Translations under genes and position numbers: made by a program
NCBI GenBank assembly: GCA_016709765.1
Contig: JADJMD010000009.1
Coordinates: 124,001 to 188,000 of the forward strand
Length of the DNA stretch: 64,000 nt
Direction: 5' to 3'
DNA from: Ignavibacteriales bacterium
Lineage (GTDB): Bacteria > Bacteroidota > Ignavibacteria > Ignavibacteriales > Ignavibacteriaceae
Shown here: in pieces, positions 1 to 10,238 of the stretch
How positions within the stretch are numbered: the first letter of the stretch is position 1
Layout: every line of letters starts with the position of its first letter
The notes under the pieces: model-generated
Seen by the model: the letters and a program-made list of their open reading frames with translations, nothing else
Told to the model about the DNA's origin: nothing
The model's database searches: none

Positions 1-885
1 ACTATTATCTTCAAATTGACTATTGCTTAATTCTCCGGACGGTGTTTTTGTATTACTAGCTTTTCTAAAAGAACCACTTAACTTTGCTATCCATTCATTA
101 CCGGATGCTAATAAATTTATTCCGTTTGAGATATAATTATTTACAGAGTTGTATCCCAAAGAGTAATTTCCATTTAACATCAATCGATCGCTGTAACTTC
201 CTGATTTTGAGATAATATTTATCGCTCCACCTGTGGCACCTGAGCCGTATAAAGATGATGCCGAACCTTTAATTACTTCGATTCTTTCAACATCATTTAA
301 ATCAAACATTGATAAACGTGCACTCAAATCTGTTGAAGTTTCAATTCTATTTCCATCTATTAAAGTAGCAACGTTTGCGCGACTTAATCCTCGAATGCTA
401 ACTTCAGTTCCCCAAATACCATCTCTTACAAGTGAAATACCTGATTCTCTATTTAACAGCTCTGAAATCGTAACTGATGAACTATTTTGTATTTCCTTCT
501 GATCCACTACAGAGACAGAATATGGCAACAATTGAATATTTTGTTCATACTTACCTGATGTTACTACTACTTCGCCAAGTTTTATATTGCCCGGTATAAG
601 TTGAATCGTTATTGTTGTATCAGCATAATTGGAGATATTACTTTCAAAAGTTTTATAACTTATATGTGATACTTTTAGTTTATAATTTCCGTTAGGAATA
701 TTTTCAAAAACGAATTGTCCTGAATTATTCGTTGTACCAAAATAATTTCCTGATAATTCTAAATTTGCATCAGTAATGGGTAAATTATTTTCTGAGTTTA
801 ATACAATTAGTTTAAGATTGTGCGTTTGTGCTAAAGTTATGAATTGAACTGAAAATAATGTAATTAAACAGATTATTGATTTCAT
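1..885 (-). CDS. TonB-dependent receptor, N-terminal part (runs off the window start)
   Basis: The frame is open from a start at 885 to base 1, giving 295 residues without a stop, so the beta-barrel lies outside the window. Residues 1-20 form a signal peptide. About 21-95 are a carboxypeptidase-regulatory-like beta-sandwich (SHISYKTFES, typical of Bacteroidota receptors). About 105-225 are the plug domain, with SVSVVDQKEI, ISIRG-like VSIRGLSR, LIDGNRIE and the hallmark VERIEVIKGSASSLYGSGA followed by GGAINIIS. The family imports siderophores, cobalamin, metals or glycans across the outer membrane using TonB energy; the substrate cannot be told from this part. It is divergent from the hybrid regulator at 1146, which may be its regulator, but that is inference. 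A TTTG-N21-TATATTTG promoter-like element lies upstream at 952-984. Confidence 0.9.
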   Translation of the reverse strand, partial: MKSIICLITLFSVQFITLAQTHNLKLIVLNSENNLPITDANLELSGNYFGTTNNSGQFVFENIPNGNYKLKVSHISYKTFESNISNYADTTITIQLIPGNIKLGEVVVTSGKYEQNIQLLPYSVSVVDQKEIQNSSSVTISELLNRESGISLVRDGIWGTEVSIRGLSRANVATLIDGNRIETSTDLSARLSMFDLNDVERIEVIKGSASSLYGSGATGGAINIISKSGSYSDRLMLNGNYSLGYNSVNNYISNGINLLASGNEWIAKLSGSFRKASNTKTPSGELSNSQFEDNS

Positions 886-951
886 AAAGATTTGTGCCGC
901 TGGTTGATGAAGAATCCACAAGTAGTTAAAAAATATTTAGAATTCATTTAT

Positions 952-984
952 CAAATATAATTATAATTGCTGCTGGCGAACAAA
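952..984 (-). promoter_or_regulatory. Bacteroidota-type promoter candidate for the TonB receptor
   Basis: Read on the minus strand there is TTTG (984-981), a 21-base spacer and TATATTTG (959-952). This matches the known Bacteroidota sigma-ABfr consensus of TTTG/TTG near -33 and TAnnTTTG near -7. Transcription would begin near 945, leaving a leader of about 60 bases before the start at 885. It is the only place in the window where I saw both boxes at the expected spacing ahead of a gene. Confidence 0.4.
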
Positions 985-1145
985 AAATTAGTGGAGCCAT
1001 TTATTTCATGCTATCAAATAGTTTAATTTAATATATCCTAAAATCATTACTATAGAAATATTAAAAGTTATTTATGCTAAAAATATTATGCAATTTGTTG
1101 CGATTGTCTTACATAATATTTTTTTATAAAACAAAAAAAAGGTAA

Positions 1146-4100
1146 ATGAAATTTTTTCTTAAAATAATATCCCTTGTGTTGATTGTTGCTTCTTTTCAAT
1201 ATACACAAAATGAAATATTTAAATCGTTTACAGCTGAAGATGGATTGTCTAGCAGTGATATAAATTGTTTACTTCAAGATAAATCAGGATTTATCTGGAT
1301 TGGAACTGATAACGGTTTAAACAGATATGATGGCGCAGAATTTAAAATCTTTAGGAATAAACAAAAAAATCTAAACAGTATTTCTGATAATAGTATTTGG
1401 TCTTTGTGCGAAGACAGAAATGGAAATATTTGGATTGGAACAAAAGGAGGCACTCTAAATAAGTATTCACCCAAATCAGAATTATTTGAACAAATTAATC
1501 TTGATGAAAATAAATTATCTGAAAACAGCGTTACAACAATACTTGAAGATGAAAACGGATTTATCTGGATTGGAACTTATTCACAGGGATTATACAGATA
1601 TGATCCAAAATCTGGTGAAATAAAAAACTGGAAATATGGTCCAGGATTAATGAATATATTAAGTAACAACTACATTACATCTTTACTGCAGGATGTGGAC
1701 GGGTTTATCTGGATAAGCACATATAATGGATTAAATAAAATTAATCCAAAAAAACTTTCCGATGGTTTCCAAGTATTCACTTCAAATGAATTAAACCCAA
1801 ATTCTATCAGTAATAATCTTGTTTGGCGCATTAATCAATCTATCTTTGATAAAAATATATTATGGATCGGAACGGCAAATGGGCTTTGTAAATTTGATAT
1901 CAAAAATCAGCGATTTTCAAGATTTCCCATAACTGCAAAAGTACCCTTACAATTTAGTAATAGTTATGCATCCATAACCGAACAAAAAATTAACGATAAA
2001 AATATTCTTTGGGCTGCTACTTATGGTGGATTATTTCGTATAGATCTAAATAATAATATATCAGAACAATTTGTAACTGATAAGAAAAACTCTAATGGAT
2101 TATTGGGTAATCAGATTGATGAGTTATTAGTTGATAATTCCGGTGTTTTATGGATCGCAACTGATAAGGGTTTAAATTATCATTCTTTAAAAACACAAAA
2201 ATTTAATAGCATATTTACAAGTAATATTAATTCTGCAGCATATCAAGAATTGTTATCATCAGATGTAAAGGCCATAATTAGCGAAAAAAAAGATGAATAT
2301 TACTTAGCCGCTTCCGAAGGATTATTTCAACTCAAGCTTGCAAATCAAAAACCCGAATTAAGAAAATATGATGCTCTAAATAATTTAAACTTGTGGTCTT
2401 TAGAAAAAGGGGAGAACAGTGATTTGTGGATTGGTACTTATGGTAATGGATTAATTCATTTTGATCTAACAACAAAAAAATTGGAATTTATCAAAATTGA
2501 AAGTCCTACCTTTAAAACTTCGGCATTTAATTATATCAAATCATTACATATAAATAAAAATGGATTTCTTTGGATAGGATTTTGGGGTGGCGGATTAGCT
2601 TCTTTAAATACTACATCAGGTGAGTACAAAATATGGATAAAAGACGAAGACGTTAAAAACAGTTTAAGTTTTAACGATGTTTGGGCTTTGCATGAAGACA
2701 AACTTGGAAGATTGTGGATCGGTACAAATGGGGGCGGTTTAAATCTTTTTATCCCTAAAAATGGTGGTGAATTTATTTATTGGAAATCAAGTCCAGAAAA
2801 ATCCAACACATTAATTAATAATTCGATTTTATCTATAAGTGAAATAGATTCCAAAATCAGTTCTGAAACAATTCTTTTGTTAGGTACAGAAAATGGATTG
2901 AGCAAGGTTATCATCAATAATGAAAATGATGATAAATATAATCCAAATTTAATTTTTGATAATTTTCCAGAAACTGATCTCTTAACTGATATACCAATAA
3001 ATGGTCTATTACAAGATGAGAAGGGTTATTTATGGTTAGCTGGTAATAGTGGTTTAATGCGTTTCGATCCACAGACTAAGGCTACAACTAAGTTTGGAAG
3101 CGCTGATGGATTAGCGAGTAATATTTTTAATTCCGGTTCATTTTATAAATCACAAAAAGGACTAATGTTATTTGGATCAGCAAAAGGTCCATTAATTTTT
3201 AATCCATCGGAAATAGGTCTTTCAAATTATCAACCAAAAATTATTTTCACAGATTTTCTATTACTTAATCAAAGTGTAATTCCGGGAAATAACTCTCCAA
3301 TAAAAACTAGTATTGCTTTTGCAAAAGAAATTAATCTATCCTACGACCAAAACGTTGTTACATTAAAATTCGCATCAACCGATTATAATGCATCGGAGCA
3401 GATTCAATTTTTATACAAGCTTGAAGGGTTTGATAAGGATTGGGTAACTGCAGGTGTTAATAGATCAGCAACTTATACAAATCTAAATCCGGGTTCTTAC
3501 ACATTCAAAGTAAAAGGTACAAACAGCGATGGAATATGGAGTAATCAAGAAGCAGAGTTATATATTGAAATATCTCCACCAATGTGGAAAACAAATTGGG
3601 CGTACTTATTATACATTATTTTGATTTTTATTGGCCTATATGTTATTAGAACATTTGAAATGAGCAGAACAAAATTACGAAATGAACTCAGGGTAAAAGA
3701 TTTAGAAGCAAAAAAGATTCGTGAAATAGAGATTATGAAATCCAGATTTTTCGCAAATCTTTCTCATGAGTTTAGAACTCCATTGATGTTGATTAAAGGT
3801 CCAGTGGAACAGCTTTTAAGTGGAAGAATAGTAAATCAAAAAGAGCAGATAAAACTAATTCAGAGAAATAGCGAGCAATTGCAACATCTTATTGACCAGT
3901 TATTAGAGCTCTCACAGCTTGAGGCTGCATCAATTCCATTAAAAGCTAAGAAAGGAAATTTGGTTTCCATTGTGCGTGGAATTTCTTTTTCATTCTCTAG
4001 TTTAGCAGAAAACAAAAATATTACTTTAAAGTTTCACTCTGTTAAAGATGAAATTATTACCTGGATTGATTCTGACAAAATTGAAAAGATTTTAAATAAT

Positions 4101-5336
4101 ATATTATCTAACGCTTTTAAATTTACACCAGATAACGGAACAATAAATATAGAAATTGTAAACACATCAATTGATAATCTTGATTATACTACTGTTTCGA
4201 TAAAAGATTCTGGAATTGGGATTCCTGAAGATAAAATTGATAAAATATTTGATAGATTTTATCAGGTTGATGATTCATCTAAACGCGCCTACAGTGGTTC
4301 CGGAATTGGTTTATCATTAGTTAAAGAACTTGTCGATCTGCACGAATGGAAAATATATGTACATAGCAGATTAGGATCGGGAACAGAATTTATTATTCAA
4401 ATTCCATTGGATGACAATTATTTGAATGATTTTCAAAAATTTATGGATGTTAATAAATCCAACGACGTAAATAGCACAAAATCATCGGAAGAACATTTTG
4501 TTGAAATAATCGAATCAAATATTAATGAAATTCAAAAGTCAGAAAAGGTAAGCAATAAAAAGTTAGAACATCTCGAAAATTCAACAATATTAATCGTAGA
4601 AGATTCTGAAGATGTGAGAATTTTTTTGAAAGATATTTTAAAGGAAGATTATAATCTAATCATCTCTGAAAACGGCGAAAGAGGATTAACTGAAGCAATT
4701 GAAAATCTTCCTGACTTGATTATTAGTGATGTGATGATGCCGATAATGGATGGAATAGAATTCTGTAAAAACATTAAATCCGATTGGCGAACCGCTCATA
4801 TTCCAGTTGTTTTGCTAACAGCTAAAGCATCAATTGATAGTAAGATTGAAGGATTAGAAACCGGCGCCGATGATTATGTGACAAAACCTTTTAGTTTGAG
4901 GGAATTATCTGTAAGGATTAAAAATCTTTTAGAACAAAGGAAGCAATTGCGAGAAAAGTTTGGTAAAGATGTAAACTTTAAACCAGAAAATATTACTCCA
5001 AATAAAGCAGATCAAGAATTTTTACAAAATGTAATGAGCATTGTAGAAAAAAATATCTCAAATCCCGATTTTGATTCTGAGGAATTTGCAAAACAAATAT
5101 TTTTAAGTCGTAGCCAATTACATAGAAAAATACAATCAATTTCAGGGCAGTCTACCGGAGAATTTATTCGTGCAATAAGACTTAAAAAAGCTGCTGGATT
5201 GATACTAGAAAAGACATTTTCAGTAACCCAAATCGCATTTGAAGTTGGATTTAATAGTCCATCGCACTTCACAAAAGCGTTCAAACAGATGTTTGAATGC
5301 TTGCCATCCGAATTTATAGATAAACACAACTCTTAG
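1146..5336 (+). CDS. Hybrid two-component system sensor kinase/response regulator (HTCS)
   Basis: This single polypeptide combines a periplasmic sensor, a histidine kinase and a DNA-binding response regulator, the HTCS architecture of Bacteroidota. After a signal segment (1-22) come two-component-regulator propeller repeats, roughly 25-730, each marked by WIGT.GGL or WIGTYGNGL blades. A Y_Y_Y domain follows (about 740-810) and one membrane span near 818-837. The kinase core has LSHEFRTPL with His874 as phospho-acceptor, an N box (NILSNAFKFTP) and a G box (DSGIGIPEDK, GSGIGLSLV). The receiver domain has ILIVEDSEDV and IISDVMMP with Asp1195. An AraC-type HTH closes the protein (about 1290-1390, FEVGFNSPSHFTKAFKQ). 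HTCS proteins usually control neighbouring polysaccharide- or surface-related genes, so the divergent TonB receptor or the secreted-protein island downstream are candidate targets. The ligand is unknown. Confidence 0.95.
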   Translation: MKFFLKIISLVLIVASFQYTQNEIFKSFTAEDGLSSSDINCLLQDKSGFIWIGTDNGLNRYDGAEFKIFRNKQKNLNSISDNSIWSLCEDRNGNIWIGTKGGTLNKYSPKSELFEQINLDENKLSENSVTTILEDENGFIWIGTYSQGLYRYDPKSGEIKNWKYGPGLMNILSNNYITSLLQDVDGFIWISTYNGLNKINPKKLSDGFQVFTSNELNPNSISNNLVWRINQSIFDKNILWIGTANGLCKFDIKNQRFSRFPITAKVPLQFSNSYASITEQKINDKNILWAATYGGLFRIDLNNNISEQFVTDKKNSNGLLGNQIDELLVDNSGVLWIATDKGLNYHSLKTQKFNSIFTSNINSAAYQELLSSDVKAIISEKKDEYYLAASEGLFQLKLANQKPELRKYDALNNLNLWSLEKGENSDLWIGTYGNGLIHFDLTTKKLEFIKIESPTFKTSAFNYIKSLHINKNGFLWIGFWGGGLASLNTTSGEYKIWIKDEDVKNSLSFNDVWALHEDKLGRLWIGTNGGGLNLFIPKNGGEFIYWKSSPEKSNTLINNSILSISEIDSKISSETILLLGTENGLSKVIINNENDDKYNPNLIFDNFPETDLLTDIPINGLLQDEKGYLWLAGNSGLMRFDPQTKATTKFGSADGLASNIFNSGSFYKSQKGLMLFGSAKGPLIFNPSEIGLSNYQPKIIFTDFLLLNQSVIPGNNSPIKTSIAFAKEINLSYDQNVVTLKFASTDYNASEQIQFLYKLEGFDKDWVTAGVNRSATYTNLNPGSYTFKVKGTNSDGIWSNQEAELYIEISPPMWKTNWAYLLYIILIFIGLYVIRTFEMSRTKLRNELRVKDLEAKKIREIEIMKSRFFANLSHEFRTPLMLIKGPVEQLLSGRIVNQKEQIKLIQRNSEQLQHLIDQLLELSQLEAASIPLKAKKGNLVSIVRGISFSFSSLAENKNITLKFHSVKDEIITWIDSDKIEKILNNILSNAFKFTPDNGTINIEIVNTSIDNLDYTTVSIKDSGIGIPEDKIDKIFDRFYQVDDSSKRAYSGSGIGLSLVKELVDLHEWKIYVHSRLGSGTEFIIQIPLDDNYLNDFQKFMDVNKSNDVNSTKSSEEHFVEIIESNINEIQKSEKVSNKKLEHLENSTILIVEDSEDVRIFLKDILKEDYNLIISENGERGLTEAIENLPDLIISDVMMPIMDGIEFCKNIKSDWRTAHIPVVLLTAKASIDSKIEGLETGADDYVTKPFSLRELSVRIKNLLEQRKQLREKFGKDVNFKPENITPNKADQEFLQNVMSIVEKNISNPDFDSEEFAKQIFLSRSQLHRKIQSISGQSTGEFIRAIRLKKAAGLILEKTFSVTQIAFEVGFNSPSHFTKAFKQMFECLPSEFIDKHNS

Positions 5337-5507
5337 CATAATCAATTTTATAAAAATTACTTTTCATTACATTTTGCTACATATCCGCTATTCATTGACA
5401 CACTAACGACATTTCTCGCTCTTCAGTAAAAATATATTTGCACCTGATAATAGAGAAATCATAAAAAATAACTAACTGATTCATTCTATAATAAAAAGGA
5501 GCAAAAA

Positions 5508-8500
5508 ATGAAAAGAGTTCTTTCAATGTTTTTTCTGATAATTTTGTTTATCAGCGGAATAATTATACCACAAAGAAATGGAAACGACTCGCCTAACGGA
5601 GTTCAAGTTACTTTCCCATTCTTTGATAATGTTGAAGACACAACAGCATCATCTTCTTACTGGCAAAGAGATGCTTCAGTTTGGAAAATGCAACAGGCTA
5701 CTGCTTATAGTGGCACCCGTATTTGGTCTATGCTTCCAACTTCAGGAAGTTATTATTATTTAACACTTGCATCTTCAATAGATTTATCGACAACCTCAAA
5801 TCCATATATGTCCTTGTGGGTTAGAAAGGCAGATGGCGGTGGCGGGTATTTGAAAATAGAAGTTTCAACAAATTCTGGTTCAAGCTGGGTATCATTATTA
5901 GAACCTTCTTTTAGCGGTGCACAATATACAAGATTTCAAGTGCCATTATTTAACTATAAACAAGCCAACGTACTTGTAAGAATTGGCGGCTATGCACCTT
6001 CTGGAGGAACATATTATTTAGATGATATAAGAATTGATAATGCACCAGCACCGCAGCCGATTTTACTATCAAGTCCAACTGATAATGGAATGAATGTTAC
6101 CTGGGTTCAATCCACAGCAACTGATTTTTATAAATACAGAGTTATTATATCAACTAGTACAAGTGATGTTAATAATTATTTTGTTGCTCCATCAGTTAGT
6201 GGAAGATCTGAAACTAAAGTTTTAGATTTTTTTGTTAGAACAAAACTTGATACTCTTCTTACAGATTTGACATTTGCAAATACATTGTACTACGCAAAAG
6301 TTTATGAAGAAGATACTCAAGGATTTGTCAATCAAGGCTCTGATCGATCAGATTTATCAACTGCATTTAATTTAACTCCTCAAACTGCTCCATTTGTGCA
6401 AAATTTTGAAGGTTCTGTTAATTGGGTTGCCGATTTGCCCTGGGCAATTACAACAGATGATGCTGGCGATCCAGGGCATAGTCCAACGCACGCTTATGAA
6501 GACAGCCCGCAAGGTAATTATCCTGCCAACGCTGATAGAAGATTAACAATGCAGATAAATCTGACAGGAGTTTCTAGGCCTGTTTTAAAATTCAATCATA
6601 AATATTCATTCGAAACAAGTACTGATTATGGTTCGGTAGAGATTTCTCAGGATAATATTAACTGGATAACTCTAAATGGATTTACTGGAAATACCGGCAG
6701 CGAATGGGAAAGCAGAACTTATGATGTAGGAATTCTTAAAAACCAAACTAATGGATATATTAGATTTAAAACAACTTCTAATTCAGCAAATCAGCAAAAT
6801 GGCTGGAGTTTGGATGATGTAGAAATATTTAACAATCCAAGGACTCAAACATTTCCATTCTTTGACGATGTTGAAACCGACACATCTTCACTTAATGCAT
6901 GGATAGCTGGCAGTTTTGATTTAAAACTTGCAAATGCACACAGTGGTGCACAAGTCTGGTCGGTAAAACCATCAGGTGGTAGTTATAATTATCTTACCTT
7001 ATCCGGAAAACTTAATCTTTCAGGTGCACCTAATCCATACGTCTCTTTATGGGTAAAAAAGGCTGATGGGGGAAGTGGATATATAAAAATTGAAGCTTCA
7101 GGTGATGGAGGTTTGACCTGGACATCATTGCTCGAACCAAATTTCAATGGAACACAGTACACCTGGTTTCAAGCATCATTAGCAAACTTTAGACAAAATA
7201 ATGTTGTGGTAAGAATCGGATGCTACAATCCTTCAGGTGGAACATACTATATTGATGATATTCTATTTGACAATGCTCCAACTCCAAAAGCATTAACACT
7301 CTTAACGCCAACTAACAATGGAATGAAAGTTAGATGGGGTATTTCAACTGCGGCAGATTTTGGCAACTATAGAGTCGTACTGTCAACTGACCAAAATCAG
7401 GTTAACAATTATTTTACAACTGAAGCTTTACAAAACAGAACAGAAACAAGAGTATTTGATATTTTTAATCAAGCAACAATTGAAACAACACTTACTGATC
7501 TTACATTTATGAACGCAATGTATTATGCTAAGATTTATGAACGTGATACTCAGCTATTAATTAATCAAGGTTCAGATAGAGCTGATCTTTCTACTGCTTT
7601 TACAGTTATTCCTCAGACAGCACCGTTTGTTCAAACATTTGAAAGCACTTTTGGCTGGGCCTCCGATTTACCCTGGGCAGTTACTCAAGAAGATTCCAGC
7701 GATCCTGGTCATAGCGGAACGCATGCAATGGAAGATAGTCCTGGATCAAATTATCAAACAAACGCAGATAGAAGAATAGTATTTCAGGTTAATACTCAGT
7801 CCGTTGCAAGACCGGTTTTACGATTCAATCATAGATATGCATTTGAGCCTGCAGTAGATTATGGCAGCATTGAATATTCTCTTGATAATGTGAACTGGAT
7901 TTATTTATCTGGATTTACAGGTAATACAAATACACTGTGGAAATCAAATGAATTTGATATCACTCCGATAAAACAATTAAATGCTTCTTATATTAGATTT
8001 AAAACCACTTCTAACAGTTCAACAAATTTAGATGGTTGGCATCTTGATGATGTTGAAATATATAACAACACTAAAACTCTAGGAATCCCATTATTTGATG
8101 ATGTTGAAGTTGATTCTATTTCAAATAAATATTGGATTGCAGGACAAATGGAAATTAAATCTGCAAACGCATACAGCGGTGCTCAGGTTTGGTCGCTTCC
8201 TCCTTCAGGCGGATCGTACAATTACCTTACTCTTTCAGGTTTAATGAATCTTTCAAACGCACCAAATCCTTTTATTTCTGTATGGGTAAAAAAAGCGAAT
8301 AGTGGAAGCGGTTACATTGCAATAGAGGCCTCCAACGATGGCGGATCAACCTGGACTAGATTAAAAGAACCTAATTTTAATGGTGCAAATTATACAAATG
8401 TTGTTGCATCCTTATCAAACTATCGTCAGGCAAACATATCCATAAGAATAGGTGGATACTCCCCATCTGGTGATACATATTATTTTGATGATATTACTAT

Positions 8501-8834
8501 AGCAGATTCCACAGGCTGGACCGGAATTGAAGACTTTGCTGGTATAACACCAACTGATTTTGAATTAAGTCAGAATTATCCAAATCCATTCAATCCAAGT
8601 ACAACTATTCGTTATGCCGTACCTAATGAAAGCAAAGTCTCTATTTCTGTATTTAATTTATTAGGTCAAGAAGTTGCAACATTAGTAAATGATATTCAAT
8701 CAGCAGGATATCATGAAGTTGAATTCAATGCATCTGAATTGTCTTCAGGTGTGTATCTATACAGAATTAATGCTGTTTCATCTGTTGGTTCAAAAGAATT
8801 TACAAGCACTAAAAAGTTTGTGCTTCTCAAATAA
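5508..8834 (+). CDS. Giant tandem-repeat secreted protein with T9SS type A sorting domain
   Basis: A signal peptide (about 1-22) is followed by an internally repeated ectodomain. Equivalent points FPFFDNVE, FPFFDDVE and PLFDDVE fall at residues 36, 449 and 860, so the unit is about 412 residues; two full copies and a third partial one are present. Each unit starts with a MAM/jelly-roll-like domain (SLWV.KADGG.GY.KIE...SGGTYY.DDI), then a fibronectin-III-like stretch, then a second beta-sandwich (GWxLDDVEI). The last 85 residues are a T9SS sorting domain with NYPNPFNPST, LLGQEVATLV and SSGVYLYR. By analogy it would be exported by Sec, moved across the outer membrane by T9SS and attached to the surface. 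Function is unknown; adhesion or glycan binding are possibilities. A hairpin follows at 8854-8878. Confidence 0.88.
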   Translation: MKRVLSMFFLIILFISGIIIPQRNGNDSPNGVQVTFPFFDNVEDTTASSSYWQRDASVWKMQQATAYSGTRIWSMLPTSGSYYYLTLASSIDLSTTSNPYMSLWVRKADGGGGYLKIEVSTNSGSSWVSLLEPSFSGAQYTRFQVPLFNYKQANVLVRIGGYAPSGGTYYLDDIRIDNAPAPQPILLSSPTDNGMNVTWVQSTATDFYKYRVIISTSTSDVNNYFVAPSVSGRSETKVLDFFVRTKLDTLLTDLTFANTLYYAKVYEEDTQGFVNQGSDRSDLSTAFNLTPQTAPFVQNFEGSVNWVADLPWAITTDDAGDPGHSPTHAYEDSPQGNYPANADRRLTMQINLTGVSRPVLKFNHKYSFETSTDYGSVEISQDNINWITLNGFTGNTGSEWESRTYDVGILKNQTNGYIRFKTTSNSANQQNGWSLDDVEIFNNPRTQTFPFFDDVETDTSSLNAWIAGSFDLKLANAHSGAQVWSVKPSGGSYNYLTLSGKLNLSGAPNPYVSLWVKKADGGSGYIKIEASGDGGLTWTSLLEPNFNGTQYTWFQASLANFRQNNVVVRIGCYNPSGGTYYIDDILFDNAPTPKALTLLTPTNNGMKVRWGISTAADFGNYRVVLSTDQNQVNNYFTTEALQNRTETRVFDIFNQATIETTLTDLTFMNAMYYAKIYERDTQLLINQGSDRADLSTAFTVIPQTAPFVQTFESTFGWASDLPWAVTQEDSSDPGHSGTHAMEDSPGSNYQTNADRRIVFQVNTQSVARPVLRFNHRYAFEPAVDYGSIEYSLDNVNWIYLSGFTGNTNTLWKSNEFDITPIKQLNASYIRFKTTSNSSTNLDGWHLDDVEIYNNTKTLGIPLFDDVEVDSISNKYWIAGQMEIKSANAYSGAQVWSLPPSGGSYNYLTLSGLMNLSNAPNPFISVWVKKANSGSGYIAIEASNDGGSTWTRLKEPNFNGANYTNVVASLSNYRQANISIRIGGYSPSGDTYYFDDITIADSTGWTGIEDFAGITPTDFELSQNYPNPFNPSTTIRYAVPNESKVSISVFNLLGQEVATLVNDIQSAGYHEVEFNASELSSGVYLYRINAVSSVGSKEFTSTKKFVLLK
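5613..8520 (+). repeat. Coding direct repeats of about 1236 bp (2 full copies plus a partial)
   Basis: The repeat register is set by the phrase encoding FPFFD at 5613, 6852 and 8085. The spacings are 1239 and 1233 bp. The copies are clearly homologous at protein level (for example NPYxSLWVxKADGGxGYxKIE in units 1 and 2) but diverged at DNA level, so the duplication is not recent. Confidence 0.85.
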
Positions 8835-8853
8835 TTACAAGACTTACATTTCG

Positions 8854-8878
8854 GAAGACCGTCTCTGAGGCGGTCTTC
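8854..8878 (+). terminator. Hairpin, probable transcription terminator
   Basis: GAAGACCG at 8854-8861 pairs with CGGTCTTC at 8871-8878, and the stem extends inward to about 11 pairs with a three-base loop. It lies 20 bases after the stop of the repeat protein. There is no clean T-run after it, so it may instead act as a 3' stabiliser. Confidence 0.5.
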
Positions 8879-8954
8879 TGACTATTATAAGTAAGCAATT
8901 TCCTATAATATTTTTTAACTGATTGCTAAATGATCAATCACAGATAGGAACCAA

Positions 8955-10211
8955 ATGAAATTATTTACATTTCTCTTTTTATGGTCGAACATTTTATTAT
9001 TTCAAAACTTAAATGCCCAATGGACAAACACTGATGTAACTCTAACCGGTAGGCAGATTCAGTGCTTTGCTATTTCAAATTCAGCAGTACTCGCCGGTAC
9101 TAATGGTGGACTAGTGCAATCAACAAATAATGGATTAAATTGGACAAACGTTGGAGGTGGATTACCATATAGTAATATTCGAGCTCTTTTAAATGTAGGC
9201 ACATCGCATCCATATAATTTTTTAGCCGGTATGATTTCTGGAAGAATTTCGATGTCCTCAAATTATGGTGCGGATTGGACAGCTTTCCCCGCTGAATCGG
9301 AGCAACTCCCATTTTTGGCTGATGTTAATTGTATTCTTGAACGAAGCAATAGTACAAATTATTTTGTCGGAACTGAACGAGGCGTGTTCGTGCTTCCACA
9401 ATTTTACCCTCTATCTACCTGGATTGCTAGAAACACTGGATTGCCTTCAGCAGAAACAAAAGTTAGAGCTATTGTTGAGAATAATGGTGAAATATTTATT
9501 GGAACAAATAGCGGAGTATTTCAACTGAATGGTTTTGATTGGACTGAAAAAAGTTCAGGACTAACGAATACAAATATTACTGCTCTTAACACTATTGATA
9601 CTCTTTTAATCGCAGGTACAAGCCAGGGTTCAGTTGGAGGTGTATACATTTCATCTGACAACGGAAATAACTGGACACTTTCGCTAAATGATCCTTGGGT
9701 TACTTCAATTTTAGTTATCGGCTCAAATATTTTTGTTGGAAGTTTTGGCAACGGTGTTTTGCGCTCCACAAATAGAGGTAATACCTGGACTCAGATTAAT
9801 GATGGGTTAGCCAGCGGTGCATATTATGTACTGTCATTAGGGAATGATAGCCAGTACTTGTTTGCTGGCACAAATGGTTCCAATATCTGGCGCCGTTTTT
9901 TATCCCAGGTTGTAACTGATATCAGTGAAGAAAATAATACACAACCTTCAGAATTTTCACTAAAACAAAACTATCCTAATCCGTTTAATCCAAGTACAAA
10001 AATACGCTACTCAATTCTCCAACAAGGTAATGTAACATTAAAAGTTTACGATGCGCTTGGTAACGAAGTTGCAAAAATTGTTGACGAATTCAAATCTGCA
10101 GGAAGTTATGAGATTGATTTTAACGCATCAAATCTAACTAGCGGTGTATATTTCTATAAAATTCAGGTTGGCGATTTTGTATCAACAAAAAAAATGATAT
10201 TAATAAAATAA
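8955..10211 (+). CDS. Secreted BNR/Ycf48-like propeller protein with T9SS sorting domain
   Basis: A signal peptide (about 1-21, ending LNAQ) is followed by a beta-propeller-like region (about 25-320). It is built of short blades of the form GLVQSTNNGLNWTN, GVYISSDNGNNWT and GVLRSTNRGNTWTQ, the Asp-box/BNR pattern seen in sialidase-like and Ycf48-like propellers. No sialidase catalytic residues are evident, so a structural or binding role is more likely than hydrolysis. The C-terminal 85 residues carry NYPNPFNPST, ALGNEVAKIV and SGVYFYKIQ and end in KKMILIK, a T9SS type A sorting domain. It sits between the repeat protein and the S74 protein on the same strand, 27 bases before the latter, so it is likely co-transcribed with it. 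Confidence 0.85.
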   Translation: MKLFTFLFLWSNILLFQNLNAQWTNTDVTLTGRQIQCFAISNSAVLAGTNGGLVQSTNNGLNWTNVGGGLPYSNIRALLNVGTSHPYNFLAGMISGRISMSSNYGADWTAFPAESEQLPFLADVNCILERSNSTNYFVGTERGVFVLPQFYPLSTWIARNTGLPSAETKVRAIVENNGEIFIGTNSGVFQLNGFDWTEKSSGLTNTNITALNTIDTLLIAGTSQGSVGGVYISSDNGNNWTLSLNDPWVTSILVIGSNIFVGSFGNGVLRSTNRGNTWTQINDGLASGAYYVLSLGNDSQYLFAGTNGSNIWRRFLSQVVTDISEENNTQPSEFSLKQNYPNPFNPSTKIRYSILQQGNVTLKVYDALGNEVAKIVDEFKSAGSYEIDFNASNLTSGVYFYKIQVGDFVSTKKMILIK

Positions 10212-10238
10212 TTACTTAACAAATTAAAAGAGCAAACA

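Noticed and set aside
5433..5440. TATATTTG box upstream of the giant repeat protein
   Set aside because: It matches the -7 motif, but no -33 element is at a usable distance; AT-rich DNA gives many chance matches.
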